A stretch of DNA of 64,000 nucleotides, taken from the NCBI RefSeq assembly GCF_029168945.1, contig NC_083602.1, forward strand, positions 49,785,442-49,849,441. The letters are read 5' to 3'. Position 1 is the first letter of the stretch; each line of letters begins with the position of its first letter. Positions 45,438 through 56,836 of the stretch are shown piece by piece. The DNA comes from Cannabis sativa. Taxonomy: Eukaryota; Streptophyta; Magnoliopsida; Rosales; Cannabaceae. The translations under genes were made by a program, and so were the position numbers. The notes under the pieces were generated by a model. That model saw nothing but the letters and a program-made list of their open reading frames with translations, was not told the DNA's origin and ran no database searches.

Positions 45438-46567
45438 GACCCTTGCACTCACCCCGATGGTGCCTTTTGCAGCTAGGGCACTCGGGATAGGAGAATCGGG
45501 TCTCTGTACCACCAGGACGACTCCCTCTGTTCTGGTTCCCCCAGAACCTCTTGTTCTGACTCGAGCCACCGAAAGCAGTGGGTGCTCTCTTCCTCTGATC
45601 AATGGCCGAACCACTACTCCCCCTGCTAAAGCCTGATGCAGGAGGGGTAGGAGCCCCGCCACTCACCGGAGTACTAGCTGACTCCGACATACACCCAACT
45701 GCGCCCTCAGCTCGCAGTGCCTTCTCCACCATCTGAGCATAGGTGGTGTTGTGGTCCGTGGTGATCATCAAGTCATGTTTGATCTTCGCATTTAAACCAT
45801 CAAGATACTTCTCTTTCTTGCTGAAGTGGGTTGGCACAATTCCCGAGGCTAACCTCGCCAACCGGTCAAACTGAGTAGTATACTCGGTGACGATCATGTT
45901 CTCACGCTGGGTCAGGTGAGCGAACTCTTTCCTCTTGGCTCTTCTGACCGCCTCATTATAGTACTTGGCATTGAAGAGTTCCTGGAACCTTTCCCAGGTC
46001 ATGGTGGTGACGTCGTGAATCTGAGACACCATGTCCTACCAGACTAGAGCGTCCTCCTGGAACTGGAAAGTGGCACACACCACTCTATCATTACCGGTGA
46101 CATCCATGAAATTCAGGATCTTGGTAATCACCGTCAGCCACTGTTCGGCTTTCATCACGTCCGGACCTCCCAGGAAAACCGGAGGTGCTTGCTTCCGGAA
46201 CCGTTCATACAGAGGTTCCAATCTATTGGCCGCCACCACTATCTCGGCACAGGCGGCGAGGGGCGGTGCCACTAGAACTACGGGCCTTTGAGAACCGGGG
46301 AGCACCCTGGTGTCTTAACCTCTGAATCTCGAGGTCTTGCTCTTCAATCCAGGCTTGCATCTCAGCAAACCGAACCTCCCAATTCTGGGCTCTCTAATCA
46401 GCTGGGGGAGCCTGGGCAGCCTGTGGCGGGTTCTCTTCACCCCGACCACGAGCCCTGCCTCGGGGACCTCTACCTCATCCCCTAACTGGAGGGGGAAACT
46501 GAGCTCCCTGACCTTGAGTCGACCATACTGAGTTGCCCTGACTCCTGGTGGTCCGCCTGGCGTCCAT
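45438..46567 (-). pseudogene. Tekay-3 gag, truncated
   Basis: Starts at the ATG whose complement is 46565-46567. The N-terminal RG-rich part has stops. The core reads FLGGPDVMKAEQWL and QFQEDALVW, then a TAG (46033-46035) in place of TGG, then the rest of the gag core. It ends in CPSCKRHHRGECKGQG, before the cysteines of the CCHC knuckle. Confidence 0.9.
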
Positions 46568-46810
46568 CTAGTTAGAACTGCCTGCGAAACCAAGTGTTGG
46601 CATATCAAGTCGTATTCAAGGAGAGCTTACTAATGTCGCTTAATTTGGAAATTAAAAACGAAACATGCGCCTATTCTACTAACAGGCTTTTCTTTTTCAT
46701 AACTGAATAAAATAAACTACTAAAGCAATAAAGGCTTACTGAACCGTGAAACGAGCTAACTGCTGATGATGATTGTACATGTCGTGACGATCTTCGGAAG
46801 ACAACCTGGC

Positions 46811-46822
46811 GGCTCTGATACC
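46811..46822 (-). other. Tekay-3 primer binding site (initiator tRNA-Met type)
   Basis: The minus strand reads TGGTATCAGAGC, an exact match to initiator tRNA-Met, four bases after the LTR end at 46827. Confidence 0.9.
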
Positions 46823-46826
46823 AAAT

Positions 46827-49199
46827 TGTAACACCCTAACTAACATAGGCGTATTACGTGATTTTTAAACATGTTGTGCAGCTCGTTGCTAATCAAAGAG
46901 GTTTATGGAAAACGTGATTAATTAAAATTTTTGCTTTTTAATTAAACTTGTAAAATATAATTACAAAAAGACTCGGGATCCCGATTACAAAATCATTTAC
47001 AAAATTTAACTGTTTATACAAAATAAACGTCGCCTAGCGACTAGTTACAAAATCAGCCTCGCTGTCCCGATGATCGTACGCTCCAGGCCTAACCGCCCCG
47101 ACATGTACCATCTTCACAAGCTCGTTCACGGTCCATGAGCTTTAGCCTTGCCTTTACCTACACATAAACGTAGAACTGTGAGTCGACAGACTCAGTAAGA
47201 AAAGCATAATAATACTCATACATAAATCCCGGTCATGATCAGACGCCCATACCCCTGATCATAACCCTAACTGTCATGTCCAACACGATACTGAGTCCCA
47301 CTACTGCCGTGTCCAACACGGTACTGAGTCACTACTGCCGTGTCCAACACGGTACTGAGTTCTGAACGTTCATAGGGACGGTACTATTGACACGTAACAG
47401 CCTGATCGGTCGAACCGGTCATACTCCGGCTGCTGGTCATACTCCAGCCTGTACCGGCGTGTTACTATATCCACCTGATCGGTCGAACCGGTCATACTAC
47501 GGCTGTTGGTCATACTCCAGCCTGTACCGACGGGATACGTCAATAGTACGGAACCACCAACCAAGTGTCAGCCTGATCGGTCGAACCGGTCATACTCCGG
47601 CTGCTGGTCATACTCCGGCTGCTGGTCATACTCCAGCCTGTACCGACGTGACAGGGTTGGATGGTTCGAAGCCAACATACATAACTAATGTAATCTAACA
47701 GGCTTCCTACATGCACGCTAAACATGTAATCTACATATGCATACTGTTATACTAATCTTACCTGGATTCCGAATTCAGGTGTGCCGGTCAACCTGACTGG
47801 AACTTTAACTGCGCGGCAGATTACAGGCTCCTAAACCATAAAAATCACAACACTATAAGTGACACGCTAAATCACTTCCCGGGGACTTAAACTAGGAACT
47901 AAAAGTTTCCCTCTCGATAAAAAGTATGGCAATACCCCCTAAAACATAAAATCGACGAAAACTATGGTTTTGAAAATTCCCCAATCGGTAGACCAGTTCT
48001 GCAACCGGAATTCCGGTTCTGAGAATTACTGGACCCTCATCCGGAATTCCGGTTGCACAACCGGAATTCCGGTTCCTCGCAGGAATTTTTCAAAAATTCG
48101 TAACTCGATCAATTCTAACCCAAATCACACAAGATCTTCCAGACCTGTTCTATATGACCCATATAACCATTCAAAGGCAACAAAACCACCCAGAACTCAC
48201 AGAATAACAAAACACCATTAAAGACCAAGCTTTGAGTTCCAAAACTCAAACTTGGTTAGAATCAACTAACATGCATCCATACTAGATTAAACCTACCCAA
48301 TCATGCATAAATAACCCTCTGAAAATGAAATCTACCAACTGTAGCAAGCAAATAACAGATTCATACATCTCTTTAAAAATTCATGTTCTTGAGCTAAAAA
48401 CTTCAAAGTTTGAATCCAAGCAACCATCAAGCATACACTAACTCTAAGCTACTTAAAAATAGCAAGATTAAACCTTAGAAAACAACAACAAAGCACAGCA
48501 GCAAGTATCACAACAATTCACATGCAACAATCATTTTTACACATTTTTTTCATAAAATACAAGAGAAAGAGGTTAGGGACCTTACCAAAGTTTAAAGAAT
48601 GCTTAGATTGAAAGGGAAAAGGCTTGAAAATAAAAAGAAAATCCAGGTTCTTGCTGCTCCAAAGAGGCCGAACAAGAGAGAGAGGTTGAGAGGAAAAAGC
48701 TTCCAATTTTCTATTTTTTTAAACTTTGAATTTTTTTTGCAAAATAAACTAACAAGCCACTTAACATATATCAACCTCATTTCAGCAAAATAATAAACAT
48801 TTAACCTATCTTTTTCAATTAAATAAAATCACTAAAAGACAAAATATCAATGGGGGCAAAAAGACCATTTTGCCCCTCCACACTAAAACCACATAAATCA
48901 CACTAAAGGGGGTATTTTTGGGAAATTCTAAATTCCCGGCCATTCCCGACATTCCCAATGTCTAATAACCCGTCCCAAACTACTAACATACTAAGTTGTG
49001 ATTTCTACTGAGCCAAACACTGGGTTCCAATCTACCGGGCACCGGAATGCAAAATTATGCAAACTACTACATGACATAAAAATGCATCTCTTAATTCAAT
49101 AAATAATAGTATAATAAATTATTTAAATGGCTATAAATAATTTTCATAATTAATCATAATTAACTGCTAATTTCCAAATTAAACTAAGCGGTCTTTACA
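46827..49199 (-). repeat. Tekay-3 5' LTR
   Basis: 2373 bp in reverse. Palindromes AACCGGAATTCCGGTT lie at 48003-48018 and 48059-48074. The stem-loop array is at 47394-47654, and its last unit has an internal duplication of the CATACTCCGGCTGCTGGT segment. Confidence 0.92.
47394..47654 (-). repeat. Tekay-3 LTR stem-loop array (3 units)
   Basis: Outer arms are GTAACA (47394-47399) with TGTTAC (47460-47465), and GTGTCA (47565-47570) with TGACAG (47649-47654), the latter pairing at five of six positions. A middle unit ends GGATAC. Open frames here on both strands are repeat artefacts. Confidence 0.75.
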
Positions 49200-51035
49200 A
49201 TGTATGTTTCATTAACATCCTAATATGAATTCTAAAAGAATGAAATAAACACATATAAAGTTTAGGAAACCTTACACTGGGTGCAGCGGAATATAATGAC
49301 TCCTTCCGTTCAGATCTCAAGCCCTTGATTCCTTTCTTTAGAAGAGCATCACCAAGATCTAAACCTGGATCTCTTTCTCTCTTTCCCTGATGTTGATTCT
49401 CCTTCTTGTTGATTGGATTCTTCACAATCTTTCACACTATGATTGAGATACCACTTGATGTGTGTGGGCACTCACTCATTCACTCAAGGTTCGAAAATTG
49501 AAGAAGAAAAGGGAGAATGAAGGTTCGGCTATAGTATAGGTAAGATGGCTCAATTTTCTTGAAGGCAAGAAATTTCATCAACTTTAAGTGTGAGCCATCA
49601 CTATCTATTTATAGGTAACCATCTAGGTTTAGGTTAGAATTATTTGGCATTAAAATAACAAAAAATAAAATGGTAATTTCTTAGTGTGGCTGGCCATAGG
49701 ATTTGGATTGGGCCGCACTTTGCAATTTTACCATTTTGTCATTTTTCCATCCCATTTTCTCAAAAACACCAATTTTCCAATTTAACTAATTAAATGCCAA
49801 TTCCAATTATTTAATAACTAAAAAATAATTATTAAATAATATTTTCATTTAATATATTTATTAATTAGACATATAAAGTCTCTTAATTAACAAATAAAAC
49901 CTAGAATCTCTTTTCTTCACAATTTCGCCCTTGCTTAATGAAAATTCATAAACTAGACATAGTCTAATTTTAGAATTATAATTGATTAATTAAAATCAAT
50001 TAACTGAGTCTTACAAGAAGTATGGTCTCAACTAGTATGGGTACCATGGGCCTAAATAACCGAGCTTCCGATAAGCAGATCAAGAATTTACCAAGTAAAT
50101 TCACTAACATATTAATTCCTTGTTGAATCCATGCATAGAACTTAGAATTGCACTCTCAGTCATATAGAACGCTCTATATGTTCCACGATATAGATACGCT
50201 ATTAATTATCCATTGTTATAATCCTAATTTGATCAATGATCCTCTAATAGGCGATCTACATTGTATAGGGACTAAATTACCATTACACCCTTCAATGTAT
50301 TTTATCCTTAAAACACTTAGCTCCGTATAAATGATATTTCAAGGAAGTGAAATGAGTACTCAACCATTTATCTCTATTTAGCCAAGCTCGAAGGAAATCA
50401 TCGTTTCACTTCTAAATACCTATAGAAGTTATAGATTCTGTATCTATGTTAGCGCTCCCACTAAATTATACTATCATGTTCCCAAAATGTACGTATCACC
50501 CTAACCGAAAAGTAGGCTTAACTAACAAATCAAAGAACATGTATAATACTCTTGAGATCGAACCTAATCATATTAGGATTAAGATCATTTGATCTAGGAT
50601 CACCTAGGTGATATTGAATTGAATAGATATTACGGTAAATTTATCATATCTAATCAAAGTTCAATATCGGTCCCTTCCAATGTATAATCCATACATCCGA
50701 TATTGGTAAACTTTGCTAATACCCTGGAAAGGACATAACAGTTATCCAAGGTGTAAGAATACCTATCGCTGATTATCATGCCAGTTTAAATCCAGTGAAC
50801 TTACAAATCAGGGAATTAAACTTTCGAACATATTATCATGATTATAATGCACTGTGCTGACAACACTATAATCATTAACAAATACATATGTTCTGGACCT
50901 AATAGAATTTATACATTAAATAATCATGAAATAAATCATGTGAATCGTGCAACATAAAATGTTATTTCTGATCTTTATTAACTAGTAAATCTGATTATAT
51001 TGGAATGGGTTTTATTTAGGGCACAAAACCCAACA
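49200..51035 (-). repeat. LARD-3 5' LTR, missing about 35 bases at one end
   Basis: Collinear with the LARD-3 3' LTR pieces from ATGTATGTTTC onward. It ends at 51035 with the reverse LTR 5' terminus and is followed by ATGTG (51036-51040), the target copy that matches 2904-2908. Confidence 0.9.
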
Positions 51036-51040
51036 ATGTG

Positions 51041-52388
51041 GCCCTCCCGAGATAACCAGAATATCCCCTCCTTCAAGGGAAAGAGGTTATAACTCCTGGT
51101 TGCGTGGGTTATTGGGCGAATTCGGCTGGTTGGATCCATCGCCTTATCGTTTCACATATTACCGAAAGTGGCCTCGTGAGATGAGACTTTCTATCTCGTC
51201 TTTCAATTGACGATGTTCTTCCGTCGTATGCCTAATATCATTATGATACTTGCAAAATTTGGTTGCGTCTCTTTTATGTCTCGCATGCATGCCTCATGGG
51301 CTCTGGTTTGCAAAATGTGACCCTATGCTCATGTGTGAGATAAATGTTTTCTCGAGTTTCATTAAGCTCAGTGTAAATGGTGTAGATTGGCACGTACTTG
51401 TCGTGCTTCTTCTGATTTTTCTTGTCCTTGGCTAACTCGTTTAAGTTATCATTCCTCTTTGAACTAGAGGCTCCTGGATTGTTAGCCTTGGTCGAGACGG
51501 TACTTGTCGAGACAGTGCTGGGTTTACTTCACGAGCCAGTCTTTAAAAATTTCATATCTTTTCTTGCTTCTTCTTTCCAAACAAACACTTGAGCTCTTTC
51601 ATTGAACTCGCTATTGTTCCTCACTAGGCAACCTTCCAGGTCATCCCATAATTCACCTCCAGTAGTTGAGAGATCAGTAGTGATCCATACCAGCAGAGCA
51701 GTAAGTTGGATACTGTCATCTAAGTTTCTAACCCTCGCAGCAGCTCTGCTAAAATGACTTAAGTAAGCCTTAAGCGTCTCGCCTGGTTGCTGCTTTATGT
51801 TTGTGAGGGAAGACGCTTCAGGTTGCCTGTCCCTTGCTGCTTGGCACTGCTTCTTGAAGTCCTTAGAAAACTGTTCCCAAGAGGTAATTGAATGATGGGT
51901 AAATTTGTTAAACTAGTTGCTCGCTGCCCCCAACCAGTGAGGTAAGGAATAAAATACAACATAGATTATTCGTTACATTGCTGGCTTGCATGAAAGTATT
52001 AAAATTATTTAAGTGAGTGACCGAATCTGTAGTTCAATTGTAGGACGAGACGTGAGGGTTTTTGAATCCCTGGGGGAATTCAATATTCATAATGTCTGAA
52101 TGGAAAGGCTCAAGTACCTCATCCGAGTTGTATCCAGATTGTTTTCCATATCCACCATCTTGATACCTCTTGAATTTATCCTCTAACTCATTAATTCACA
52201 AGTGGATAGGATCCTCTCGCCTTTAATTGAGTTGTTGACAAAGGTCAGGTTTCTTCTGGTTCAAGTGATTACGAAGATCCGACTGTTGTTGGCCATTGTT
52301 ACTTACGGACCTCGTCCTGCTCAAGGACTTCGTCCTACTCATGGACCTCTACCTACCCGTGGACCTCGTCCTGGAGTAACTTTCAATT
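51041..52388 (-). pseudogene. Tat-A gag, C-terminal and middle part
   Basis: Minus-strand frames hold the Tat gag core (HHSITSWEQFSKDFKKQC, then IKQQPGETLKAYLSHF) at about 51700-51900. The CKYHNDIRHTTEEHRQLKDE motif is at about 51180-51260. The segment ends at ISGGPH, where LARD-3 cut the frame. Frames are broken by several stops. The open frame on the plus strand at 51250-51435 is a shadow. Confidence 0.85.
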
Positions 52389-52563
52389 CTACTTGTAACG
52401 TCCCCGCTTCAAGCCTCCATTGGGCCCTCACACCCACGGAATGAATGGCTCTTATACACGAATACGTCACTCTGGCTGCTTCATGGACTGATGACTGACC
52501 CTACATATCAACACGAGTGTTTCCAGCGTGCTTTGTCCTCACTCGCACGCTTCCTACGAAAAC

Positions 52564-52640
52564 TTCCCAGGAGGTCACCCATCCTTAAATTACTCCAAGC
52601 CAAGCACGCTTAACTGTGGAGTTCTTTCGAGATGGGCTAC
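52564..52640 (-). promoter_or_regulatory. 5S rRNA-like pol III promoter segment in Cassandra LTR (left copy)
   Basis: The minus strand contains AGTTAAGCGTGCTTG (complement 52601-52615), matching the 5S box A region, and GGATGGGTGACCTCCTGGGAAG (complement 52564-52585), matching box C. Spacing is as in 5S genes. The second copy is 504 bases further, at about 53068-53144. This is LTR sequence, not a functional 5S gene. Confidence 0.88.
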
Positions 52641-52826
52641 CGAAAAACAAGATGCACCTTGTTGACATAGGTAGTACCAATCAATCCATTTAAGCCCTCT
52701 TCAACTGTGTAGTCCCATACCTACACAGTCTCAGAATCATCCCACTTGACCTTCCCCAGGCGGTGTGGGATTGCACAGCTTACCCGGTGTTTCCCCTTAC
52801 GGATCACGGGACTACTGACTGTCACA

Positions 52827-52897
52827 ATCACCCCCCTTACGGGGTCCGACGTCCTCGTCGACCACACTTCCGGCTGGGTCAAGGCTCTGATACCATA
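52827..52897 (-). other. Cassandra interior: primer site and purine tract only
   Basis: The primer site TGGTATCAGAGCC is the complement of 52883-52895, two bases from the 5' LTR. The purine tract GTAAGGGGGGTGAT is the complement of 52827-52840, with its upstream G-rich neighbour. Nothing else fits in 71 bases. Confidence 0.9.
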
Positions 52898-53330
52898 TGT
52901 AACGTCCCCGCTTCAAGCCTCCATTGGGCCCTCACACCCACGGAATGAATGGCTCTTATACACGAATACGTCACTCTGGCTGCTTCATGGACTGATGACT
53001 GACCCTACATATCAACACGAGTGTTTCCAGCGTGCTTTGTCCTCACTCGCACGCTTCCTACGAAAACTTCCCAGGAGGTCACCCATCCTTAAATTACTCC
53101 AAGCCAAGCACGCTTAACTGTGGAGTTCTTTCGAGATGGGCTACCGAAAAACAAGATGCACCTTGTTGACATAGGTAGTACCAATCAATCCATTTAAGCC
53201 CTCTTCAACTGTGTAGTCCCATACCTACACAGTCTCAGAATCATCCCACTTGACCTTCCCCAGGCGGTGTGGGATTGCACAGCTTACCCGGTGTTTCCCC
53301 TTACGGATCACGGGACTACTGACTGTCACA

Positions 53331-54181
53331 CTACTTATGCCTATACTCTCTCAATTAGTACCACGACGAGTTCCGTCCTCTCCTTGCATTAATCGACTAC
53401 GGGTTCTTGTGCGTCCCGAGCTAGAACTTGCCTCGTCACGTATCGAATTTCTCCTTTAGGTACGGGTTGTTGTATGCCCCCTGCTGGGGTTTGTATGTGC
53501 CCCATACCTATTGGTTTGAGAAGGACATTAACTATGCCTTGGCGGCAACCCACCTTTCCTAGGTTGATTTCCAGGATTTCTCTCATTCTCACGAGGCATA
53601 TCCTGTTCCCTAGTCTCAAGTCGCCTTCTATTCTCATTTCCGGTTGATCATTTGGTTGCTCATTTCAGGAGCATCCCTAGTTCTCCCAAGTTCTTCTTCT
53701 TGAGCATTCTGAGGGTTCTCCTTAGTTGCCTCTTGTCTTCTGGCTCGTGAGCTGCAAGGTTTGCCTCGTGGTCTTCTCACTTTAGGGTCAAGTTGGTTTT
53801 GGGCTTTGTTTTCCTTTGCTGCCCTGGGTGCGGCTGCCTCTCATTCCAACTCAGTGTTTTGTCAGTTTGCCTCCTCTAGACATCGCCTGAGTGATTTTCT
53901 AGTTCTACAATCGGTACATATCTCGTGGGATCATAGGCACCATCTTCCATGGGTTGAGCACCACCGAAATTCATGTTGGATTCTTCTTCTATGGTTTCTG
54001 AGTTTTGGCCACCCTCACATTGGCCTCTCCTTGAACGTGTTGTTCGTGTGGATCTTGTCGTTCGTGAGTTGGGTAGCCTCTGTGAGCTCATCGACTCTTT
54101 TCCAGCACGATGATGAGTAGTTTCTTCGGGGTGAGTATCATTAGTTCCCCCATTGTCATTGTTTTCTCCAATTTTAGCCAT
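53331..54181 (-). pseudogene. Tat-A gag N-terminal part
   Basis: Starts at the ATG whose complement is 54179-54181 (MAKIGENNDNGG). It holds a 101-residue open piece to 53876, rich in R, T and E. The region 53389-53637 continues gag-side sequence. The Cassandra insertion separates it from the gag core. The start is about 80 bases downstream of the primer site. Confidence 0.75.
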
Positions 54182-54240
54182 GGAGAAAAGTGTTTTTTTC
54201 GGGTTAGAGGGATTTTTTCTAAGCTTATTTCACGTACGCT

Positions 54241-54256
54241 CTCAATGAAAGCACCA
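54241..54256 (-). other. Tat-A primer binding site region
   Basis: The minus strand reads TGGTGCTTTCATTGAG, three bases after the LTR end at 54260. This type of sequence follows the 5' LTR in many dicot Tat elements. I cannot assign the tRNA with certainty. Confidence 0.6.
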
Positions 54257-54259
54257 AAT

Positions 54260-54382
54260 TGTTAACACAGATTTTTGTTAACGATATAAGCCTATTTTCG
54301 TGATAGGATTAGCACAGAAATAATAGAAAATAAAAATAAAAAGAATAATGCAAAGATCACACCAAGTTGTTTACGTGGTTTT
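54260..54382 (-). repeat. Tat-A 5' LTR, end fragment
   Basis: The minus-strand LTR ends TGTTAACA at 54260. Only 123 bases remain before the reverse LARD LTR that starts at 54383. The rest lies beyond the inserted elements and outside the window. Confidence 0.65.
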
Positions 54383-54913
54383 TGTTGGAAATATTTTACC
54401 AGGATCTAGATTTACTACAAAGTATGTTTCATTAACATCCTACTATGAATTCTAAAATAATGAAATAAACACATAAGAGTTTAAGATAACCTTACATTGG
54501 GTGCAGCGTAATATTATGACTCCTTCCATTCAGATCTCTAGACCTTGATTCCTTTCTGTAGCAGAGCATAAGCAAGATCTGAATCTGGATCTCTTTTTCT
54601 CCTTCTTTGATGCTGATTTTCCGTAGTCTTAGATACTATGATTGAGGTACCACTTGATGTGTGTGGGCACTACTCTATCACTCAAGGGAATTTCGAAATT
54701 AAGAAGAGAAGAAAAGAGAGAGGAAAGTGGTGGCTCAGGAATTCACTCTGAAAAGAATGAGATGCAATTGTGTGTTTTTTCCTGAAGCCATTACTTTCTA
54801 TTTATAGAATGCCCTCTAGGTTTAGGTTAGAATTGTGTGGCATTAAAATAATGGAAAAAATAAAATGGTAAACCTCTTGCATAGTGGGCGGCCCATATAA
54901 GGAAATTGGGCCT
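54383..54913 (-). mobile_element. Partial LARD-family LTR, reverse, interrupted by LARD-2
   Basis: Begins TGTTGGAAATATTTTACCAG, as at 2909, and follows the same LTR for 531 bases. It is cut where LARD-2 starts at 54914. The parent element or solo LTR continues outside the window. Confidence 0.88.
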
Positions 54914-56821
54914 TGTTGGGTTTTATGCCCTAAATAAAACTCATTTCATATAATCAGATTTACTTATTAATAAAGATCAGAAATAACATTTTATGTTGCA
55001 TGGTTCACATGATTTATTTCATGATTATGTGTATATAATGTATGAATTCTTTTTAAGTCCAGAACATATGTGTTGGTTAAAGATTATAGTGCTGTCAGCA
55101 AAGTGGAATATAATCTTTATTATATGTTCAAAAGTTTATTCCCTGATTTGTCAGAACACTGGATTTAGACTGACATGGTATAATCAGCGATACGTATTCT
55201 TACACCTTGGAAAAGTGTTATGTCCTTTCCAGGACATTGGCAAAGTTTACCAGTATCGGATGTATGGAGTATACATCGGAAGGGACCGATATTGAACTTT
55301 GATTAGATATATTAAAATTTACCGTAATATCTATTCAATTCAATATCACCTGTTGATCCTAGATCAAATGATCTTAATCCTAATATGGTTAGGTTCAATC
55401 TCAAGAGTGTTATTCATGTTCTTTGATTTGTTAGTTTAGCCTAATTGTGTGTCAGGGTGATACGTACATTTTGGGAACACGGTAATGCAATTGAGTGGGA
55501 GCGCTAACATAAATATGGAATCTATAGCTTCTATTTGGCAAATAGAAGTAAAGGATGATTTCCTTCGAGCTTAACCAAACGAAGATAAATGGTGGAGATC
55601 TCATTTCACTTAGCGGAAATATCATTTATGCAGGGTTAAGTGTTTTAAGGATAAAATACATTGAAGGTGTAGCGGTAACAGTAGTGCCTTTTCAATGTAG
55701 ATCATCTATATAGAGGATCATTGATCACATTAGGGTTATAAAAATGGATAACTAATGACGTGTCTATATCGTGGAACATATACAGCGTTCTATATGACTG
55801 AGAGTGCAATTCCAAGTTCTAAGTGTGGATTCAATGAGGAATTAATAAGTTAGGGAATTTACTTGGTGAATTCGGTTCGACTTATTGGAAGCTCGGTCAT
55901 ATAGACCCATGGTCCCCATACTAGTTGAGACCATACTGCTTGTAAGACTCAGTTAATTGATTTTAATTAATCAATTATAATTCTAAAAGTTAGACTATGT
56001 CTACTGTATGAATTCTCACAGTTTAAGGATGAAATTGTAAAGAAAAGGGTTTCTAGGTTTAATTATTAATTGAGAGACTTTGCATGTCTAATTAATAATT
56101 ATTTTGAATGACAATATTATTTAATAATCTATTTTAGTTATTAAATAATTAGTTTTGGCATTTAAATGATTAGAACTGGAAAAATGGCATTTTTGGAGAA
56201 ATAGAAATGAAATTGAGGAAACTACAAAATCCAAGTGAGGCCCATATCACCCTATGGCCGGCCACCTATTTGTGATTTTCCCAATTATTATTTTCAATTT
56301 TAATTTCCATGTAATTTCTAATCAAAGCCTAGCAATAATAGGAAAGTGGTGGATCACACTAAATAAGGTAGTTAATCAATTGCACAGTAAAAGAGGAAAC
56401 TGTTTATTTGGAAAGTTGTGCTCTCCCTTCTCCCTATATAAAGCAACCTTTGTTCTCTTCTCTTGTAATCTTAAACCCACGAAATTCAAGAGAGATAAGA
56501 GAGAAAAATTTCAAAATCCTTGTGAGATGAGTAGTGCCCACACACATCAAGTGGTATCTCAATCATAGTATGTAAGACTATGGAATTTCTGCATCAAAGA
56601 AGGAGAAAAGAAGATCCAGGTTCAGATCTTGGTGATGCTCTGCTACAGAAAGGAATCAAGGGCTAGAGACCTGAACGGAAGGAGTCATATTATTCCGCTG
56701 CACCCACTGTAAGGTTTTCTAACTTTATATGTGTTTATTTTCATTGTTTTAGAATTCATATTAGGTTGTTAATCAACATACTTGTTAGTAAATCTAGATC
56801 CTGGTAAAATAATTTCCAACA
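54914..56821 (+). repeat. LARD-2 5' LTR (subfamily B)
   Basis: TGTTGGG to CCAACA. TATA box TATATAAAG at 56435-56443, about 380 bases before the LTR end. Open frames at 54993-55295 and 56254-56568 recur in other copies only through LTR homology. Confidence 0.93.
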
Positions 56822-56823
56822 AC

Positions 56824-56836
56824 TGGCACCAGAGCC
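56824..56836 (+). other. LARD-2 primer binding site, variant
   Basis: TGGCACCAGAGCC, against TGGTATCAGAGCC in LARD-1. Two T-to-C differences lie in the core of the site. Confidence 0.8.

Larger units (their letters stand above)
45438..49199 (-). mobile_element. Tekay-3, 5' fragment of a Tekay element, reverse
   Basis: On the minus strand: 5' LTR 46827-49199, primer site 46811-46822, then gag to about 45438, where it stops in the middle of the zinc knuckle and abuts Tat-B. Protease to 3' LTR are absent. On its outer side the LTR terminus abuts the LARD-3 LTR at 49199/49200, so it once inserted into that LTR and its partner end was deleted. Confidence 0.9.
2909..51035 (-). mobile_element. LARD-3, whole nested insertion (non-autonomous Copia-derived, reverse)
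   Basis: The element begins at 2909 with TGTTGGAAAT (the reverse of the LTR 3' end) and ends at 51035 with the reverse of an LTR 5' terminus. A perfect 5-bp target duplication ATGTG flanks it. Its 3' LTR is 2909-3489 plus 24705-25960, its surviving interior is 25961-26034 plus 35687-37860, and its 5' LTR is 49200-51035. Everything else inside came later: LARD-1, Tekay-2, Tat-B and Tekay-3. About 3.8 kb of interior, the primer site and the last 35 or so bases of the 5' LTR are missing. Confidence 0.9.
52394..53330 (-). mobile_element. Cassandra-type TRIM retrotransposon with 5S-like LTRs
   Basis: 937 bp in total, with LTRs at 52394-52826 and 52898-53330 (433 bp each, identical as far as I can read). 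A 71-bp interior separates them, and perfect CTACT target copies lie at 52389-52393 and 53331-53335. On the minus strand the interior starts with a TGGTATCAGAGCC primer site and ends with a G-rich purine tract. The LTRs carry the 5S rRNA internal-promoter sequences on the element's sense strand. These features define Cassandra, a non-coding TRIM moved by other elements' proteins. Small open frames in it are not genes. Confidence 0.93.

Noticed and set aside
48518..48793. Overlapping short frames at 48518-48793 on both strands
   Set aside because: They lie within the Tekay-3 LTR, in AT-rich sequence without a counterpart in the other LTR copies.
52564..52640. Genuine 5S rRNA gene
   Set aside because: Only the promoter-like part is conserved, it is present once in each LTR of a TRIM, and the 5S flanks are missing.
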